Below, one piece after another: positions 1 through 10,346 of a stretch of 64,000 nucleotides of DNA (within the stretch, counting starts at the first letter, position 1; each line of letters begins with the position of its first letter). Made by a program: the position numbers and the translations under genes. The notes beneath the pieces are model-generated. The model made no database searches and was not told the DNA's origin. It saw only the letters and a list, made by a program, of their open reading frames with translations. Source of the stretch: Arthrobacter sp. cf158 (GTDB taxonomy: Bacteria > Actinomycetota > Actinomycetes > Actinomycetales > Micrococcaceae); assembly GCF_900106835.1 (NCBI RefSeq), contig NZ_FNNR01000003.1, positions 134,381 through 198,380 on the forward strand, given 5' to 3'.

Positions 1-12
1 GGGTCCTTTGCG

Positions 13-1260
13 TTAGTGCAGCACAGCTGCCCGTAGTCCTGGAATGGCGCGGAGGGCTTCCAGTTCATCGTGCTGATGAACCTGGACATCCCGGCCACTG
101 AGAATTCGCTGACGCGTGAATGCCAATGTTGTGGCCCCTCTGATGAAGGCCTTCATCTGCTGCCCGCGCGCCCGGGATGAAGCCCAGCGAAGAGCCTGCC
201 GCCGGCCCCTGGATGTGGCCAGCATTTCCACTTCGGCAGGCGTGAACCAACCCGCCCGGGCGTACTCCATGAGCCGCTGGCGCGTGAGCTTGCCTTCAGC
301 GACCCGCAGCAAGATGATGCCCACGGCCGCTACCAGGAAAATCGGCACCTGGACCACAAAGTACGCCGCCAGGAAATCCTGGCCCATGCTGTTCCAGCGA
401 TTGTGCAGGAACATGGCGGGCAGCAAACCAATGAAGAATGCCAGCACCGCATATCCCGGGTGCCACTTCCTGGCTGCGAAACCCATGACCAGGCCGGTCG
501 TCCCCGTGAAGATGGCATGCGCGAAAGGCGACATGACGCCGCGGAGGATGAAAATGCGTACCAGGTCCGTGCCGGGATCCGTGGACGATGCGATTTCGCG
601 TCCGAAGTAGAGGATGTTTTCCGTGAACGCGAATCCGGCGGCAATGGTGAACGCGAACACGACCCCATCCACAGGACCGTCAAAATATTTCCGGGCTGCC
701 AGGACCAGCACCAGCAACCCCAGTGACTTGGTGAATTCCTCCACGATGGGGGCCTGGACCGTTGCCATGAAGTAGGTAAATGCTTCTTCGCTGCTTGTAG
801 GCGCAGCGAGTGCGAAGAGTGGCTGGATCAGGAGTGTCCCGGCAATGGACACAGCAGCACCCCAGGTGAAAGCGAACCAGAGGAGCCGTTTGGGCTCGGG
901 TTCCCAGCGATCAATGAGGCGTACCGTCAGCAGCACCACGGACAGGGGGATGAGGGAGGCGATGAAGCCGATCACGAAGCCTGTAATTCCAGTGTTGCCC
1001 AGCAGGAACGGGACCACCAGAAGGAGGCTGGCAATGGCCAACACCGCGCCTGTGATGACCAAAGGGAGTGTCCCCATTGACCGGCGTACCGGGACCGGAG
1101 GGATGGCCCAGCTTTGCTGGGGGAGCGACGTCGGATTCCCCGGAGCGGGCTGGTAGTTGCCGGGCAGGACGCGGCCAATCCATGTGGGATTGGCTGAGGG
1201 TTCCAGATAGGGCCGCGGATAGGGTTGTCCGCCGGGCTGCCCATGAGGGTTCGAGGTCAT
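13..1260 (-). CDS. PrsW family intramembrane metalloprotease
   Basis: The 415-residue product has a proline- and glycine-rich cytoplasmic N-terminus (about 1-60) and then about eight hydrophobic segments. The PrsW-type active-site residues are visible in order: the Glu-Glu pair at 174-175 (VEEFTKS), Glu-Asn at 214-215 (FTENILYF) and His 248 (PFAHAIFTG). PrsW proteases cleave membrane substrates; in Bacillus subtilis the substrate is the anti-sigma factor RsiW. The substrate here is unknown. The reading frame is open for another 35 codons upstream, but the ATG at 1260 begins the hydrophilic tail typical of actinobacterial members and leaves room for the divergent pyr promoter. The family call is solid; the start is probable. 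Confidence 0.85.
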   Translation of the reverse strand: MTSNPHGQPGGQPYPRPYLEPSANPTWIGRVLPGNYQPAPGNPTSLPQQSWAIPPVPVRRSMGTLPLVITGAVLAIASLLLVVPFLLGNTGITGFVIGFIASLIPLSVVLLTVRLIDRWEPEPKRLLWFAFTWGAAVSIAGTLLIQPLFALAAPTSSEEAFTYFMATVQAPIVEEFTKSLGLLVLVLAARKYFDGPVDGVVFAFTIAAGFAFTENILYFGREIASSTDPGTDLVRIFILRGVMSPFAHAIFTGTTGLVMGFAARKWHPGYAVLAFFIGLLPAMFLHNRWNSMGQDFLAAYFVVQVPIFLVAAVGIILLRVAEGKLTRQRLMEYARAGWFTPAEVEMLATSRGRRQALRWASSRARGQQMKAFIRGATTLAFTRQRILSGRDVQVHQHDELEALRAIPGLRAAVLH

Positions 1261-1289
1261 GGGCAAGAGCCTATTCCACCCGTGGGAAT

Positions 1290-1305
1290 GTGAGCTTAAA
1301 CTCAC
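1290..1305. promoter_or_regulatory. Imperfect palindrome between the divergent prsW-like gene and pyrR
   Basis: GTGAG and CTCAC flank CTTAAA, so 14 of 16 bases are symmetric. It lies 30 bases upstream of the protease start and 111 bases upstream of pyrR. It could be an operator for either gene. No protein can be assigned from sequence alone. Confidence 0.3.
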
Positions 1306-1385
1306 GCCAAGGTTGCCGCCGGGCGTGAGGCGGGAAAGTGCTGCTGTGGTAGCTTTGAAAAGCAAATATTCCTTTTTTAATTCCG

Positions 1386-1396
1386 TCCCGTGAGGC
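1386..1396 (+). promoter_or_regulatory. Candidate PyrR-binding loop in the pyrR leader
   Basis: The 11 bases TCCCGTGAGGC match the Bacillus PyrR-binding core UCCNGNGAGGY at every position. CCCG (1387-1390) can pair with CGGG (1396-1399) to close the loop. The site ends seven bases before the Shine-Dalgarno stretch AGGGGAGA (1403-1410). PyrR bound to uridine nucleotides could therefore block translation initiation, the mechanism reported for Mycobacterium smegmatis. The consensus is quoted from memory of the Bacillus work; function here is inferred. Confidence 0.6.
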
Positions 1397-1416
1397 GGGG
1401 AAAGGGGAGACGAGCG

Positions 1417-2001
1417 ATGACTGAAGTCACTTCAGCGCACATGCCGTCGCGGGTTGTCCTCAACCAGGCAGACATTGATCGTGCGCTCACTCGTATCGCC
1501 CACGAGATCCTCGAAGCCAACAAAGGCTCCCAGGACCTGGTTCTTCTGGGCATTCCCAGCCGTGGCTATCCCTTGGCCGTGCGGCTTGCCAACAAAATCG
1601 CAGCAGCTGATCCCACGGTCAACGCCCAGGCGATCGTTGGCCAACTGGATGTCACGATGTTCCGTGACGATCTTTCCCACCAGCCCACCCGGCCGCCGCG
1701 TCACACCCGGCTTCCGTTGTCAGGCATCGACAATAAAGTTGTTGTCCTGATCGACGACGTCCTCTACTCGGGGCGCACTATCCGCGCCGCTTTGGACGCG
1801 CTGGTGGACCTCGGCCGCCCCAGGATTGTCCGTTTGGCCGTCCTGGTGGACAGGGGCCACCGCGAGCTTCCGATCCGTGCTGACCATGTGGGCAAGAACC
1901 TGCCCACCTCGTCCTCTGAGAAGGTCCGTGTCCACCTCGAGGAAATCGACGCCATGGATGGTGTGCCCGTCAACGAGGTAGTTATCGAGGCCGGCAAGTG
2001 A
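1417..2001 (+). CDS. pyrR: Bifunctional pyr operon regulator / uracil phosphoribosyltransferase
   Basis: PyrR binds UMP or UTP and then pyr mRNA. It can also convert uracil plus PRPP to UMP. The 194-residue protein shows the PRPP-binding motif of type I phosphoribosyltransferases, [12 protein letters not shown], at about 110-121. The ATG at 1417 is chosen over an in-frame GTG at 1390 because AGGGGAGA sits seven bases before it and because the extension would encode part of the presumed PyrR-binding loop. It is the first gene of the pyrimidine operon and overlaps pyrB by four bases, so the two are translationally coupled. Confidence 0.95.
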   Translation: MTEVTSAHMPSRVVLNQADIDRALTRIAHEILEANKGSQDLVLLGIPSRGYPLAVRLANKIAAADPTVNAQAIVGQLDVTMFRDDLSHQPTRPPRHTRLPLSGIDNKVVVLIDDVLYSGRTIRAALDALVDLGRPRIVRLAVLVDRGHRELPIRADHVGKNLPTSSSEKVRVHLEEIDAMDGVPVNEVVIEAGK

Positions 2002-3005
2002 AGCACCTCCTTTCTACAGAAAACCTCAGCGCCTTTGACGCCATTCGGGTTCTGGACACCGCTGAAGAGATGTCCGCGGTAGGCGAGCGTGAAGTGAAGA
2101 AGCTGCCCGCACTACGGGGTCGGACCGTGGTGAACCTCTTCTTTGAGGATTCCACCCGCACCCGGATCTCCTTCGAAGCCGCAGCCAAGCGCCTCTCAGC
2201 CGACGTGATTAACTTCGCAGCCAAGGGCTCCTCGGTTTCCAAGGGTGAGTCGCTCAAGGATACGGCGCAAACACTGGCCGCCATGGGGGCGGATGCAGTG
2301 GTCATCCGCCACTGGGCCTCGGGTGCTCCGCACCGCCTGGCCGCCACGGACTGGATCGATGCGGCAGTCATCAACGCCGGCGACGGTACCCACGAACATC
2401 CCACGCAGGCACTTCTGGACGCTTTCACCATGCGCCGGCATTGGGCGCAGCTCAGGGGAACTGCTTCCACGGGGGCGGACCTCAAGGGCATGCGGGTAGC
2501 GATCGCGGGCGACGTCCTGCACTCACGCGTTGCCCGCTCGAACGTCTGGTTGCTGAAGACCCTCGGGGCAGAGGTCACCTTGGTGGCGCCACCCACATTG
2601 CTGCCTATCGGCGTCGAGCACTGGCCCTGCAAGGTCAGCTACAACCTGGACCAGACTCTTGAGGCCGGCATCGATGCCATGATGATGCTGCGTGTCCAGG
2701 GTGAGCGCATGAACGCTTCATTCTTCCCCTCAACCCGCGAGTATTCGCGACGCTGGGGATTCGACGACGCCCGGCTCCGTGCGTTGGACGAGCTCGGCAT
2801 GAAGGACACCATCATCATGCACCCGGGTCCCATGAACAGGGGCCTGGAAATTTCGTCGGCCGCCGCAGATTCGCCGCGTTCCACTGTGCTTGCCCAAGTG
2901 CGAAACGGCGTTTCGGTCCGCATGGCCGCCCTCTATCTGCTGCTCTCCGGGGACTCCCGCGAAGCCGCCCCGAATGCAATCCAGTCCAGCAAGGAGACCA
3001 ACTGA
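1998..3005 (+). CDS. pyrB: Aspartate carbamoyltransferase catalytic subunit
   Basis: PyrB condenses carbamoyl phosphate with aspartate to give N-carbamoyl-aspartate, the committed step of pyrimidine synthesis. The carbamoyl-phosphate site STRTR is at 52-56 and HPTQALLD begins at 134. The length (335 residues) is usual. No pyrI regulatory subunit follows, as in other Gram-positives. The GTG start lies inside the pyrR stop (GTGA overlap), and the stop overlaps the pyrC start by one base (TGATG). Both junctions point to translational coupling. Confidence 0.97.
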   Translation: MKHLLSTENLSAFDAIRVLDTAEEMSAVGEREVKKLPALRGRTVVNLFFEDSTRTRISFEAAAKRLSADVINFAAKGSSVSKGESLKDTAQTLAAMGADAVVIRHWASGAPHRLAATDWIDAAVINAGDGTHEHPTQALLDAFTMRRHWAQLRGTASTGADLKGMRVAIAGDVLHSRVARSNVWLLKTLGAEVTLVAPPTLLPIGVEHWPCKVSYNLDQTLEAGIDAMMMLRVQGERMNASFFPSTREYSRRWGFDDARLRALDELGMKDTIIMHPGPMNRGLEISSAAADSPRSTVLAQVRNGVSVRMAALYLLLSGDSREAAPNAIQSSKETN

Positions 3006-4330
3006 TGGCAGAGAACACCTACCTGATTCGTGGGGCAGCCATCCTCGGCGGCGACGCTGAAGACCTGTTGATCCGCGACGGAATCATCGAAGCACGTGGT
3101 AAGGACCTCTCCGGCGAGGGCGCCACCGTCATTGACGCCCAGGGCCTGGTTGCCCTTCCCGGAATGGTTGACGTCCACACACACCTGCGCGAACCCGGCC
3201 GCGAAGACGCAGAGACCGTGGAGACCGGTACCCGCGCTGCAGCGTTGGGCGGCTTCACCGCTGTCCACGCGATGGCCAACAGCAACCCGGTGGCAGACAC
3301 CGCAGGCGTCGTTGAGCAGGTCCACAGCCTGGGCCGCGCATCCGGCTGGGTGGATGTACGCCCTGTTGGTGCAGTCACCGTAGGTTTGGCCGGGGAACAA
3401 CTGGCAGAGCTGGGCGCCATGGCGGATTCCCGCGCCCAGGTCCGGATGTTCTCCGATGACGGCATCTGCGTTCACGATCCCGTCATCATGCGCCGCGCCC
3501 TGGAATACGTGAAAGCGTTCGACGGCGTGGTGGCCCAGCACGCGCAGGAACCCCGCCTGACGGCCGGGGCACAGATGAACGAAGGCGCTGTCTCTGCAGT
3601 GCTCGGGCTGACAGGATGGCCGGCTGTTGCTGAGGAAAGCATCATTGCCCGCGACGTCCTGCTGGCACAGCATGTTGGTTCCCGCCTGCACGTCTGCCAT
3701 GTGTCCACGGCCGGATCCGTGGAGATTGTGCGCTGGGCCAAGGCTCGAGGTATCAACGTCACTGCCGAGGTAACCCCACACCACCTGCTCTTGACCGACG
3801 AACTGGTCCGCAGCTACGACCCCGTGTACAAGGTCAATCCGCCGCTGCGCACGGACGCCGACGTGCAAGCACTGCGCGCGGGCCTTGCGGATGGCACCAT
3901 CGATGTTGTTGGCACGGACCACGCCCCGCATCCCAGCGAGCACAAGGAATGCGAATGGGCGCAGGCAGCCATGGGTATGACGGGACTCGAAACCGCCCTC
4001 TCCGTGGTCCAGGAGACCATGATCGAGACCGGCCTCATGACGTGGGCCGACTTCGCGAGGGTTACATCCTTCACGCCAGCTGTCATCGGCCGCGTTGCTG
4101 ACCAGGGCCGCCCGTTGGAGGTTGGCGAACCTGCGAACGTCATCCTGGTGGACCCGGCTGCGCGTTGGACCGTTGACCCGCATAAAATGGCAACCATGGG
4201 CCGCAATTCACCGTTCAAGGGCAAGGAGCTGCCCGGATCCGTGGTGGCGACCTTCTTCAAGGGCCACCCCACGGTCCTCAATGGTCAGCTCAACACGCCT
4301 TACAGGTACCCGGCAGTCAGCAGCAACTAA
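3005..4330 (+). CDS. pyrC: Dihydroorotase
   Basis: PyrC is a zinc amidohydrolase that closes carbamoyl-aspartate to dihydroorotate. The metal-binding HTH pair is at 58-60 (DVHTHLREPG) and the catalytic DHAPH segment is near 304-308. The length of 441 residues fits the class I (Gram-positive type) enzymes. The ATG overlaps the pyrB stop by one base, and its own TAA overlaps the ATG of the next gene by one base. Confidence 0.96.
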   Translation: MAENTYLIRGAAILGGDAEDLLIRDGIIEARGKDLSGEGATVIDAQGLVALPGMVDVHTHLREPGREDAETVETGTRAAALGGFTAVHAMANSNPVADTAGVVEQVHSLGRASGWVDVRPVGAVTVGLAGEQLAELGAMADSRAQVRMFSDDGICVHDPVIMRRALEYVKAFDGVVAQHAQEPRLTAGAQMNEGAVSAVLGLTGWPAVAEESIIARDVLLAQHVGSRLHVCHVSTAGSVEIVRWAKARGINVTAEVTPHHLLLTDELVRSYDPVYKVNPPLRTDADVQALRAGLADGTIDVVGTDHAPHPSEHKECEWAQAAMGMTGLETALSVVQETMIETGLMTWADFARVTSFTPAVIGRVADQGRPLEVGEPANVILVDPAARWTVDPHKMATMGRNSPFKGKELPGSVVATFFKGHPTVLNGQLNTPYRYPAVSSN

Positions 4331-4851
4331 TGGACAACCAAACACTGACCGTGCTCATCACGGTGCCGTTGATCGTCGTCGTCCTGGCGATGATCTGGTT
4401 GGGATGGCGGAACCGGCTGAGGCGACAAGCCGACCTCGGACGCCTCCCCGCGGTTCCGGAGCAGCTGACCCCGGCCACCGTGGTGGCAGATGGCCAGTAT
4501 GTGGCCACCACCACGGCCGGCGACTGGCTGGACCGGATCGCGGTCCAGGGCCTTGGCATCCGGACAAATGCGGAACTGAGCATCCACGCTGAAGGCGTGC
4601 TGTTCGACCGGTCCGGTGCCGCCCCGGTGTTCATCCCCAGCGCAGCCCTGGCCGACAGCCGTGAGTCAAACGGGATGGCTGGGAAGTTCGTCGAGAAAGA
4701 CGGTCTCCTGGTCATCAGTTGGAAGCTTGGCGCCAGGGAGCTCGACACTGGATTCAGGTCCAGGCACGCAGCCGACAAGCACCTCCTCCTCGAAGCCCTC
4801 CAGGAATTGATCTCCGCAGCCCCTCAGGCAGATGCCGATAGTGGAAAGTAA
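4330..4851 (+). CDS. PH-like domain membrane protein of the pyr operon
   Basis: The 173-residue protein has one N-terminal membrane segment (about 6-24), a basic stretch RNRLRRQ, and then a soluble beta-rich domain ending in a helix, which looks like a bacterial pleckstrin-homology-like fold. Its place between pyrC and carA matches Rv1382 of Mycobacterium tuberculosis. It shares one base with the end of pyrC, and its stop is four bases before the preferred carA start, so it is made with the pyrimidine enzymes. A role as a membrane anchor for the pathway would be speculation. Function is unknown. Confidence 0.8.
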   Translation: MDNQTLTVLITVPLIVVVLAMIWLGWRNRLRRQADLGRLPAVPEQLTPATVVADGQYVATTTAGDWLDRIAVQGLGIRTNAELSIHAEGVLFDRSGAAPVFIPSAALADSRESNGMAGKFVEKDGLLVISWKLGARELDTGFRSRHAADKHLLLEALQELISAAPQADADSGK

Positions 4852-4855
4852 TAAA

Positions 4856-6073
4856 GTGACGGATAGTACAGCAGCCACCACACCCACCCCCTCAGCAGCA
4901 GTGCTGGTGCTCGAAGACGGCCGCATGTTCCGCGGCCGCAGCTACGGAGCCCAGGGAACCGCCCTGGGTGAGGCCGTCTTCGCCACCGGCATGACCGGCT
5001 ACCAGGAGACCATCACGGACCCCTCCTACGCCCGGCAACTGGTAGTCCAGACGGCTCCGCACATCGGCAACACAGGCGTCAACAGCGAGGACGCTGAATC
5101 CCGCCGCATCTGGGTGGCCGGGTACATCGTGCGCGACGCTGCCCGACGCCCCTCCAACTGGCGCTCCGAACGCAGCCTCGATGACGAACTGGTGGAGCAG
5201 GGAATCGTCGGTATCCAGGGCGTAGACACCCGCGCCATCACCCGCCACCTGCGCGAGCACAAAACCATGCGTGCAGGCATCTTCTCGGGTGACGCCGCGC
5301 AGGCTACCGACAAGGAACTGCTGGACACCGTCCTGGCCAGTGCCCCCATGGAAGGTGCAGCCCTCGCCGAGGAAGTCTCCATCGATGAGGCCTACGTCGT
5401 GGAACCCAAGGACCACGGCTGGGAGGGCGAACCGCGCTTCTCCATCGCAGCTGTTGACCTGGGCATCAAGGCCATGACACCGGTGCGCTTTGCAGAGCGC
5501 GGCGTCCGGGTTCATGTCCTGCCGGCCACGTCCACGCTGGAGGACGTCAACGCCGTCAACCCGGATGGCTTCTTCATGTCCAACGGACCTGGCGACCCCG
5601 CCACGGCGGACCACCAAGTGTCGTTGTTGCGTTCAGTTCTGGACGAGAAGCTGCCCTACTTCGGCATCTGCTTCGGCAACCAGATCCTGGGCCGCGCCCT
5701 TGGCTTCGGCACGTACAAGCTCCGTTACGGCCACCGTGGCATCAACCAGCCGGTGATGGACCGCCGCACCGGCAAGGTTGAAATCACGTCACAGAACCAC
5801 GGCTTCGCCGTTGATGCTCCGATGAACGGTGCCACCGTGGCACCGGAGGAGCGTTACGGTCGCGTGGAAGTCAGCCACGTTTCGTTGAATGACGACGTCG
5901 TTGAGGGGCTAGCGTGCCTCGACATCCCGGCGTTCTCGGTCCAGTACCACCCTGAGGCCGCGGCAGGTCCACACGATGCCGCCTACCTCTTCGACCGCTT
6001 CATCGATCTCATGGCTGAGACGAAGTCCGGCGCTGCCACCACCACCGACTCCAAGACTGAGGACAAGAAGTAA
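4856..6073 (+). CDS. carA: Carbamoyl-phosphate synthase small (glutaminase) subunit
   Basis: CarA hydrolyses glutamine and channels ammonia to CarB, supplying carbamoyl phosphate for pyrimidines and arginine. The class I amidotransferase triad is present: Cys 272 in GICFGNQ, and His 365 with Glu 367 in QYHPEA. The GTG at 4856 is preferred because GGAAAG (4843-4848) lies seven bases before it. An in-frame ATG at 4832, inside the previous gene, would add eight residues and has no clear ribosome-binding site. The stop overlaps the carB ATG by one base. Confidence 0.95.
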   Translation: MTDSTAATTPTPSAAVLVLEDGRMFRGRSYGAQGTALGEAVFATGMTGYQETITDPSYARQLVVQTAPHIGNTGVNSEDAESRRIWVAGYIVRDAARRPSNWRSERSLDDELVEQGIVGIQGVDTRAITRHLREHKTMRAGIFSGDAAQATDKELLDTVLASAPMEGAALAEEVSIDEAYVVEPKDHGWEGEPRFSIAAVDLGIKAMTPVRFAERGVRVHVLPATSTLEDVNAVNPDGFFMSNGPGDPATADHQVSLLRSVLDEKLPYFGICFGNQILGRALGFGTYKLRYGHRGINQPVMDRRTGKVEITSQNHGFAVDAPMNGATVAPEERYGRVEVSHVSLNDDVVEGLACLDIPAFSVQYHPEAAAGPHDAAYLFDRFIDLMAETKSGAATTTDSKTEDKK

Positions 6074-9000
6074 TGCCCAAGCGTACAGATCTCAAGAGCG
6101 TCCTTGTCATCGGTTCCGGCCCCATCGTCATCGGCCAGGCTGCCGAGTTCGACTACTCCGGTACCCAGGCGCTGCGTGTCCTCAAGGAGGAAGGCCTGCG
6201 GGTCATCCTCGTAAACTCCAACCCGGCTACCATCATGACGGACCCTGAGTTCGCCGATGCCACCTACGTTGAGCCCATCACTCCCGAGGTGGTGGAAAAG
6301 ATCATCGCCAAGGAGCGTCCGGACGCCATCCTGCCCACCCTGGGAGGCCAGACGGCGCTGAACACGGCCATCGCGCTGGACAAGAACGGCGTGCTGGAGA
6401 AGTACAACGTGGAACTCATTGGTGCGAACATCGCTGCCATTGAGCTTGGCGAGGACCGCGAAAAGTTCAAGGGCGTCGTTGAGCGTTGCGGTGCTGAATC
6501 TGCCCGCAGCCACATCATCCACACCATGGACGAGGCCTTTGCTGCTGCGGAAGACCTCGGCTACCCGATGGTCGTCCGACCGTCCTTCACCATGGGTGGA
6601 CTGGGCTCCGGCTTGGCCTACAACGAGGACGACCTTCGCCGCATCGTCGGCCAAGGCCTCCAGTACAGCCCCACCACCGAGGTCCTGCTCGAAGAGAGCA
6701 TCCTCGGCTGGAAGGAATACGAGCTCGAGATGATGCGCGACAAGAACGACAACGTCGTTGTTGTGTGTTCCATCGAGAACTTCGATCCCGTGGGTGTCCA
6801 CACCGGCGACTCCATCACGGTTGCTCCTGCCCTGACTCTGACCGACCGTGAGTACCAGAAATTGCGCGACGTCTCCATTGCCGTGATCCGTGAAGTTGGC
6901 GTGGACACCGGTGGTTGCAACATCCAGTTCGCCATCGACCCCGCCACTGGTCGGGTGGTGGTCATCGAAATGAACCCGCGAGTCTCCCGTTCCTCCGCCC
7001 TGGCATCCAAGGCCACCGGCTTCGCCATCGCCAAGATCGCCACCAAGCTCTCACTTGGCTACACGCTGGACGAGATCCCCAACGACATCACGCTGAAGAC
7101 GCCGGCCTCGTTCGAGCCGACACTCGACTACGTTGTGGTCAAGGTTCCCCGCTTCGCCTTCGAGAAGTTCCCGGCAGCAGACAACACGCTGACCACCACC
7201 ATGAAATCGGTGGGCGAGGCCATGGCCATGGGCCGCAACTTCACCGAAGCCCTGCAAAAGGCCCTGCGCTCCCTGGAGCAGAAGGGGTCCCAGCTGGACT
7301 TCAGCTCCGTGCCCGAATACGAGGTTGCTGAGCTCATCGAGAAGGCCAAGCGTCCCACCACGGACCGCCTGCACCAGGTGCAGCGTGCAATGCTGGGTGG
7401 CGCCAGCGTCGAGGACCTCTTCGAAGCCACCAAGATCGATCCCTGGTTCCTGGACCAGCTGCAGCTGCTCAACGAAACCGCGCAGGAGATCCGCAAGGCG
7501 GGCGTACTCACTGAGGAAATGCTGCGCAACGCCAAGCGCCACGGCTTCTCCGACGAGCAGATCGGTGCCTTGACGCACAACAACGAGGCTGTGGTTCGTG
7601 GCGTCCGCCAGGCCCTGGGTATTCGCCCGGTCTACAAGACGGTGGACACCTGTGCCGCAGAGTTCGCCGCCTACACGCCGTACCACTACTCCTCCTATGA
7701 CGAGGAAGACGAGGTAGGCCTGCACTCCAAGCCCTCCGTCATCATCCTCGGCTCGGGCCCCAACCGCATTGGCCAGGGCATTGAGTTCGACTACTCCTGC
7801 GTGCACGCCTCCATGGCACTGCGCAAAGCCGGCTATGAGACCGTCATGGTCAACTGCAACCCTGAAACCGTCTCCACGGACTACGACGTTTCCACGCGCC
7901 TGTACTTCGAGCCGCTGACTCTTGAGGATGTCCTCGAAGTCATCGCCGCTGAAGAGCGTACTGGCGGCGTCATGGGCGTGTTCGTGCAGCTGGGAGGCCA
8001 GACTCCGCTGAAGTTGGCCCAGCAGCTCGCCGACGCCGGCGTTCCCATCCTGGGCACGTCCCCCGAAGCGATCGACCTCGCTGAGCACCGTGGCGCGTTT
8101 GCCCGCGTGCTGGATGAAGCCGGCCTGACCTCCCCGAAGAACGGCACCGCCGTATCCTTCGAGGACGCCAAGAAGATCGCTGACGAGATCGGCTACCCGG
8201 TTCTGGTGCGTCCGTCCTACGTCCTGGGCGGCCGTGGCATGGAGATCGTCTACGACGAAGCCAACCTGTCCCGCTACATTGCCAACGCCACGGAAATCAC
8301 CCCGGACCACCCGGTGCTGATCGACCGTTTCCTTGAAGACGCCGTCGAAATCGACGTCGACGCGCTCTTCGACGGCACCGACATGTACCTTGGCGGCATC
8401 ATGGAGCACATTGAGGAGGCCGGTATCCACTCCGGTGACTCCGCGTGTGTCCTTCCCCCCATCACCCTCGGCAACAACGTGATCGAGCGCGTGCGCACCG
8501 CAACCCGTGCCATCGCCGAAGGTGTGGGCGTCCGCGGTCTCATCAACATCCAGTTCGCCTTGGCTTCCGACGTCCTGTACGTCCTGGAAGCCAACCCGCG
8601 GGCATCCCGCACTGTTCCGTTCGTTTCCAAGGCAACGGGCGTGCAGATGGCGAAGGCTGCCGCGCTGATCGGTACCGGTGTCACCATCAACCAGCTCCGC
8701 AGCGCCTACAAGATGTTGCCGGAGACCGGTGACGGTTCCACGCTGCCTTTGGATGCACCGGTTGCCGTAAAGGAAGCCGTCCTGCCGTTCAGCCGGTTCC
8801 GCACACCGGAGGGCAAGGTCGTAGACTCCCTGCTCGGTCCGGAAATGCGTTCCACCGGTGAGGTCATGGGTATCGACAAGCACTTCGATACCGCTTTCGC
8901 GAAAAGCCAGGCAGCTGCCAACAATGCGCTGCCCACCGAAGGCAAGATCTTCGTCTCCGTGGCGAACCGCGACAAGCGCTCCGTGATCATGGGCGTCAAG

Positions 9001-9381
9001 CGGCTCTCTGACCTCGGATTCGAAATCGTCTCCACCGGCGGTACTGCAGACGTTCTGCGCCGCAACGGCATCCAGGCGACTCCGGTGCGCAAGGTGGCTG
9101 AGGGCAGCAGCGCCGAAGGTGAGGGCACCATTGCGGACCTCGTCATTGCGGGCGAGATCGACATGGTCTTCAACACCCCTTCCGGTGGTGAAGCCCGCAG
9201 CGACGGGTACGAGCTCCGCGCTGCAGCAACGTCCATCGGTATTCCCTGCATCACCACGGTTGCCGAGTTCAACGCCGCCGTTCAGGCCATTGAGGCGCTT
9301 CGCACCTACGAATGGTCGGTGACAAGCCTGCAGGAGCACGCAGCCAACCTGGCTGCCGCTGTGGAAGCTGCGCATGCCTGA
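6073..9381 (+). CDS. carB: Carbamoyl-phosphate synthase large subunit
   Basis: CarB makes carbamoyl phosphate from bicarbonate, ammonia and two ATP. At 1102 residues it is full length. Two homologous halves are visible, each with an ATP-grasp segment: [18 protein letters not shown] near 165-180 and [19 protein letters not shown] near 711-730. A C-terminal MGS-like allosteric domain follows (about 955-1090), the usual site of UMP inhibition and ornithine activation. It overlaps carA by one base and pyrF by eight. The opposite strand carries a long open frame across most of this gene, which is a codon-bias shadow. Confidence 0.98.
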   Translation: MPKRTDLKSVLVIGSGPIVIGQAAEFDYSGTQALRVLKEEGLRVILVNSNPATIMTDPEFADATYVEPITPEVVEKIIAKERPDAILPTLGGQTALNTAIALDKNGVLEKYNVELIGANIAAIELGEDREKFKGVVERCGAESARSHIIHTMDEAFAAAEDLGYPMVVRPSFTMGGLGSGLAYNEDDLRRIVGQGLQYSPTTEVLLEESILGWKEYELEMMRDKNDNVVVVCSIENFDPVGVHTGDSITVAPALTLTDREYQKLRDVSIAVIREVGVDTGGCNIQFAIDPATGRVVVIEMNPRVSRSSALASKATGFAIAKIATKLSLGYTLDEIPNDITLKTPASFEPTLDYVVVKVPRFAFEKFPAADNTLTTTMKSVGEAMAMGRNFTEALQKALRSLEQKGSQLDFSSVPEYEVAELIEKAKRPTTDRLHQVQRAMLGGASVEDLFEATKIDPWFLDQLQLLNETAQEIRKAGVLTEEMLRNAKRHGFSDEQIGALTHNNEAVVRGVRQALGIRPVYKTVDTCAAEFAAYTPYHYSSYDEEDEVGLHSKPSVIILGSGPNRIGQGIEFDYSCVHASMALRKAGYETVMVNCNPETVSTDYDVSTRLYFEPLTLEDVLEVIAAEERTGGVMGVFVQLGGQTPLKLAQQLADAGVPILGTSPEAIDLAEHRGAFARVLDEAGLTSPKNGTAVSFEDAKKIADEIGYPVLVRPSYVLGGRGMEIVYDEANLSRYIANATEITPDHPVLIDRFLEDAVEIDVDALFDGTDMYLGGIMEHIEEAGIHSGDSACVLPPITLGNNVIERVRTATRAIAEGVGVRGLINIQFALASDVLYVLEANPRASRTVPFVSKATGVQMAKAAALIGTGVTINQLRSAYKMLPETGDGSTLPLDAPVAVKEAVLPFSRFRTPEGKVVDSLLGPEMRSTGEVMGIDKHFDTAFAKSQAAANNALPTEGKIFVSVANRDKRSVIMGVKRLSDLGFEIVSTGGTADVLRRNGIQATPVRKVAEGSSAEGEGTIADLVIAGEIDMVFNTPSGGEARSDGYELRAAATSIGIPCITTVAEFNAAVQAIEALRTYEWSVTSLQEHAANLAAAVEAAHA

Positions 9382-10249
9382 GTCCGCCGCAACGCAACAA
9401 GGGCAGCAGCCGGTCCGGGAGTCTTTCGGCTCCCGGCTGGCTGCGGCCATGGCCACCCGCGGCCCGCTGTGCGTCGGCATCGACCCGCACCCGCAGTTGT
9501 TGGCGCAGTGGGGATTGAACGACGACGCCGCCGGGCTGGAGCGCTTCTCGTTGACCGTCGTGGAGGCTGTGGCTTCCCTGGCTGCAGCGGTGAAGCCGCA
9601 GGTGGCACTGTACGAGCGACACGGATCAGCAGGAATGGCTGTCCTGGAGCGAACGTTGGCTGCGTCCACGGATGCCGGTGTACTCAGCATCGCCGATGCC
9701 AAGCGTGGGGACATTGGCTCCACGATGGCTGCCTACGCCGACGCCTGGATGCGTGATGGTTCCTCCTTGGCCGCAGACTCTGTGACGTTGAGCCCATACC
9801 TTGGCTTTGAGTCGCTGCGTCCTGCGCTGGACCTCGCGGCCCAGTACGGCAGGGGAGTTTTCGTCCTTGCACTGACGTCCAATCCGGAAGGAAAGTCAGT
9901 CCAGCATGTTGGCGGAAGCGATTCGGTTGCCCGCCGGATTGTCGCAGCAGCCGCCGCGGAGAACCAGCGCTACGACGGCGTCCTTGGTTCGGTTGGGCTG
10001 GTAGTGGGCGCAACCATCGGTTCTGCGCTTGAGGAGCTGGCGATTGATCTTGGGCCTGTCCGCGGGGCCATCCTGGCTCCGGGCCTTGGCGCCCAGGGTG
10101 CTACGCCGGCTGATCTCCGCGCGACCTTTGGAGACGCGTACTCCAGCGTGCTGGCCACGTCCAGCCGCGGGATTTTGGTGGCCGGACCTGACGTTTCCGC
10201 GCTGCGCGCCGCAACCGAGGAGACACTGGACGGGCTTCGCGGGGAGTAA
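9374..10249 (+). CDS. pyrF: Orotidine-5'-phosphate decarboxylase, type 2
   Basis: PyrF decarboxylates OMP to UMP. The protein has 291 residues, the longer type 2 form found in actinobacteria. The catalytic lysine is Lys 110 in [16 protein letters not shown] near 35-40 is the usual first-strand motif. The ATG overlaps the end of carB by eight bases. It is the last pyrimidine gene of this operon. pyrD lies 47 kb away and pyrE is not in the window. Confidence 0.95.
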   Translation: MPESAATQQGQQPVRESFGSRLAAAMATRGPLCVGIDPHPQLLAQWGLNDDAAGLERFSLTVVEAVASLAAAVKPQVALYERHGSAGMAVLERTLAASTDAGVLSIADAKRGDIGSTMAAYADAWMRDGSSLAADSVTLSPYLGFESLRPALDLAAQYGRGVFVLALTSNPEGKSVQHVGGSDSVARRIVAAAAAENQRYDGVLGSVGLVVGATIGSALEELAIDLGPVRGAILAPGLGAQGATPADLRATFGDAYSSVLATSSRGILVAGPDVSALRAATEETLDGLRGE

Positions 10250-10305
10250 GTTGCCAACCCGCATTGCGCAAGCGGACTCCTGCCGGTAGGTTCAGGATCA
10301 GTCCG

Positions 10306-10321
10306 CGTGATCTGGATCACA
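10306..10321. promoter_or_regulatory. Crp/GlxR-type palindrome upstream of mihF
   Basis: CGTGA-N6-TCACA matches the TGTGA-N6-TCACA consensus of Crp-family regulators in nine of ten defined bases. The core GTGATC-TG-GATCAC is a perfect inverted repeat. It is centred about 33 bases before the mihF start, in the 97-base gap after pyrF. The sequence match is direct; binding by the actinobacterial Crp/GlxR protein is inferred. Confidence 0.45.
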
Positions 10322-10346
10322 ATCTCGATCTGACAGGGGTTTGGCA

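Noticed and set aside
1355..1383. TTGAAA and TAATTC with a 17-base spacer before pyrR
   Set aside because: As a promoter it would start transcription near 1390 and remove half of the PyrR-binding loop. Possible only if PyrR does not control the RNA.
4832..4855. Alternative ATG start for carA inside the previous gene
   Set aside because: It has no ribosome-binding site, whereas the GTG at 4856 has GGAAAG at the right distance.
7051..9723. 890-codon open frame on the minus strand across carB and pyrF
   Set aside because: It is antisense to two certain genes, has low-complexity His/Gly/Val-rich content from reversed codons, and shows no domain.
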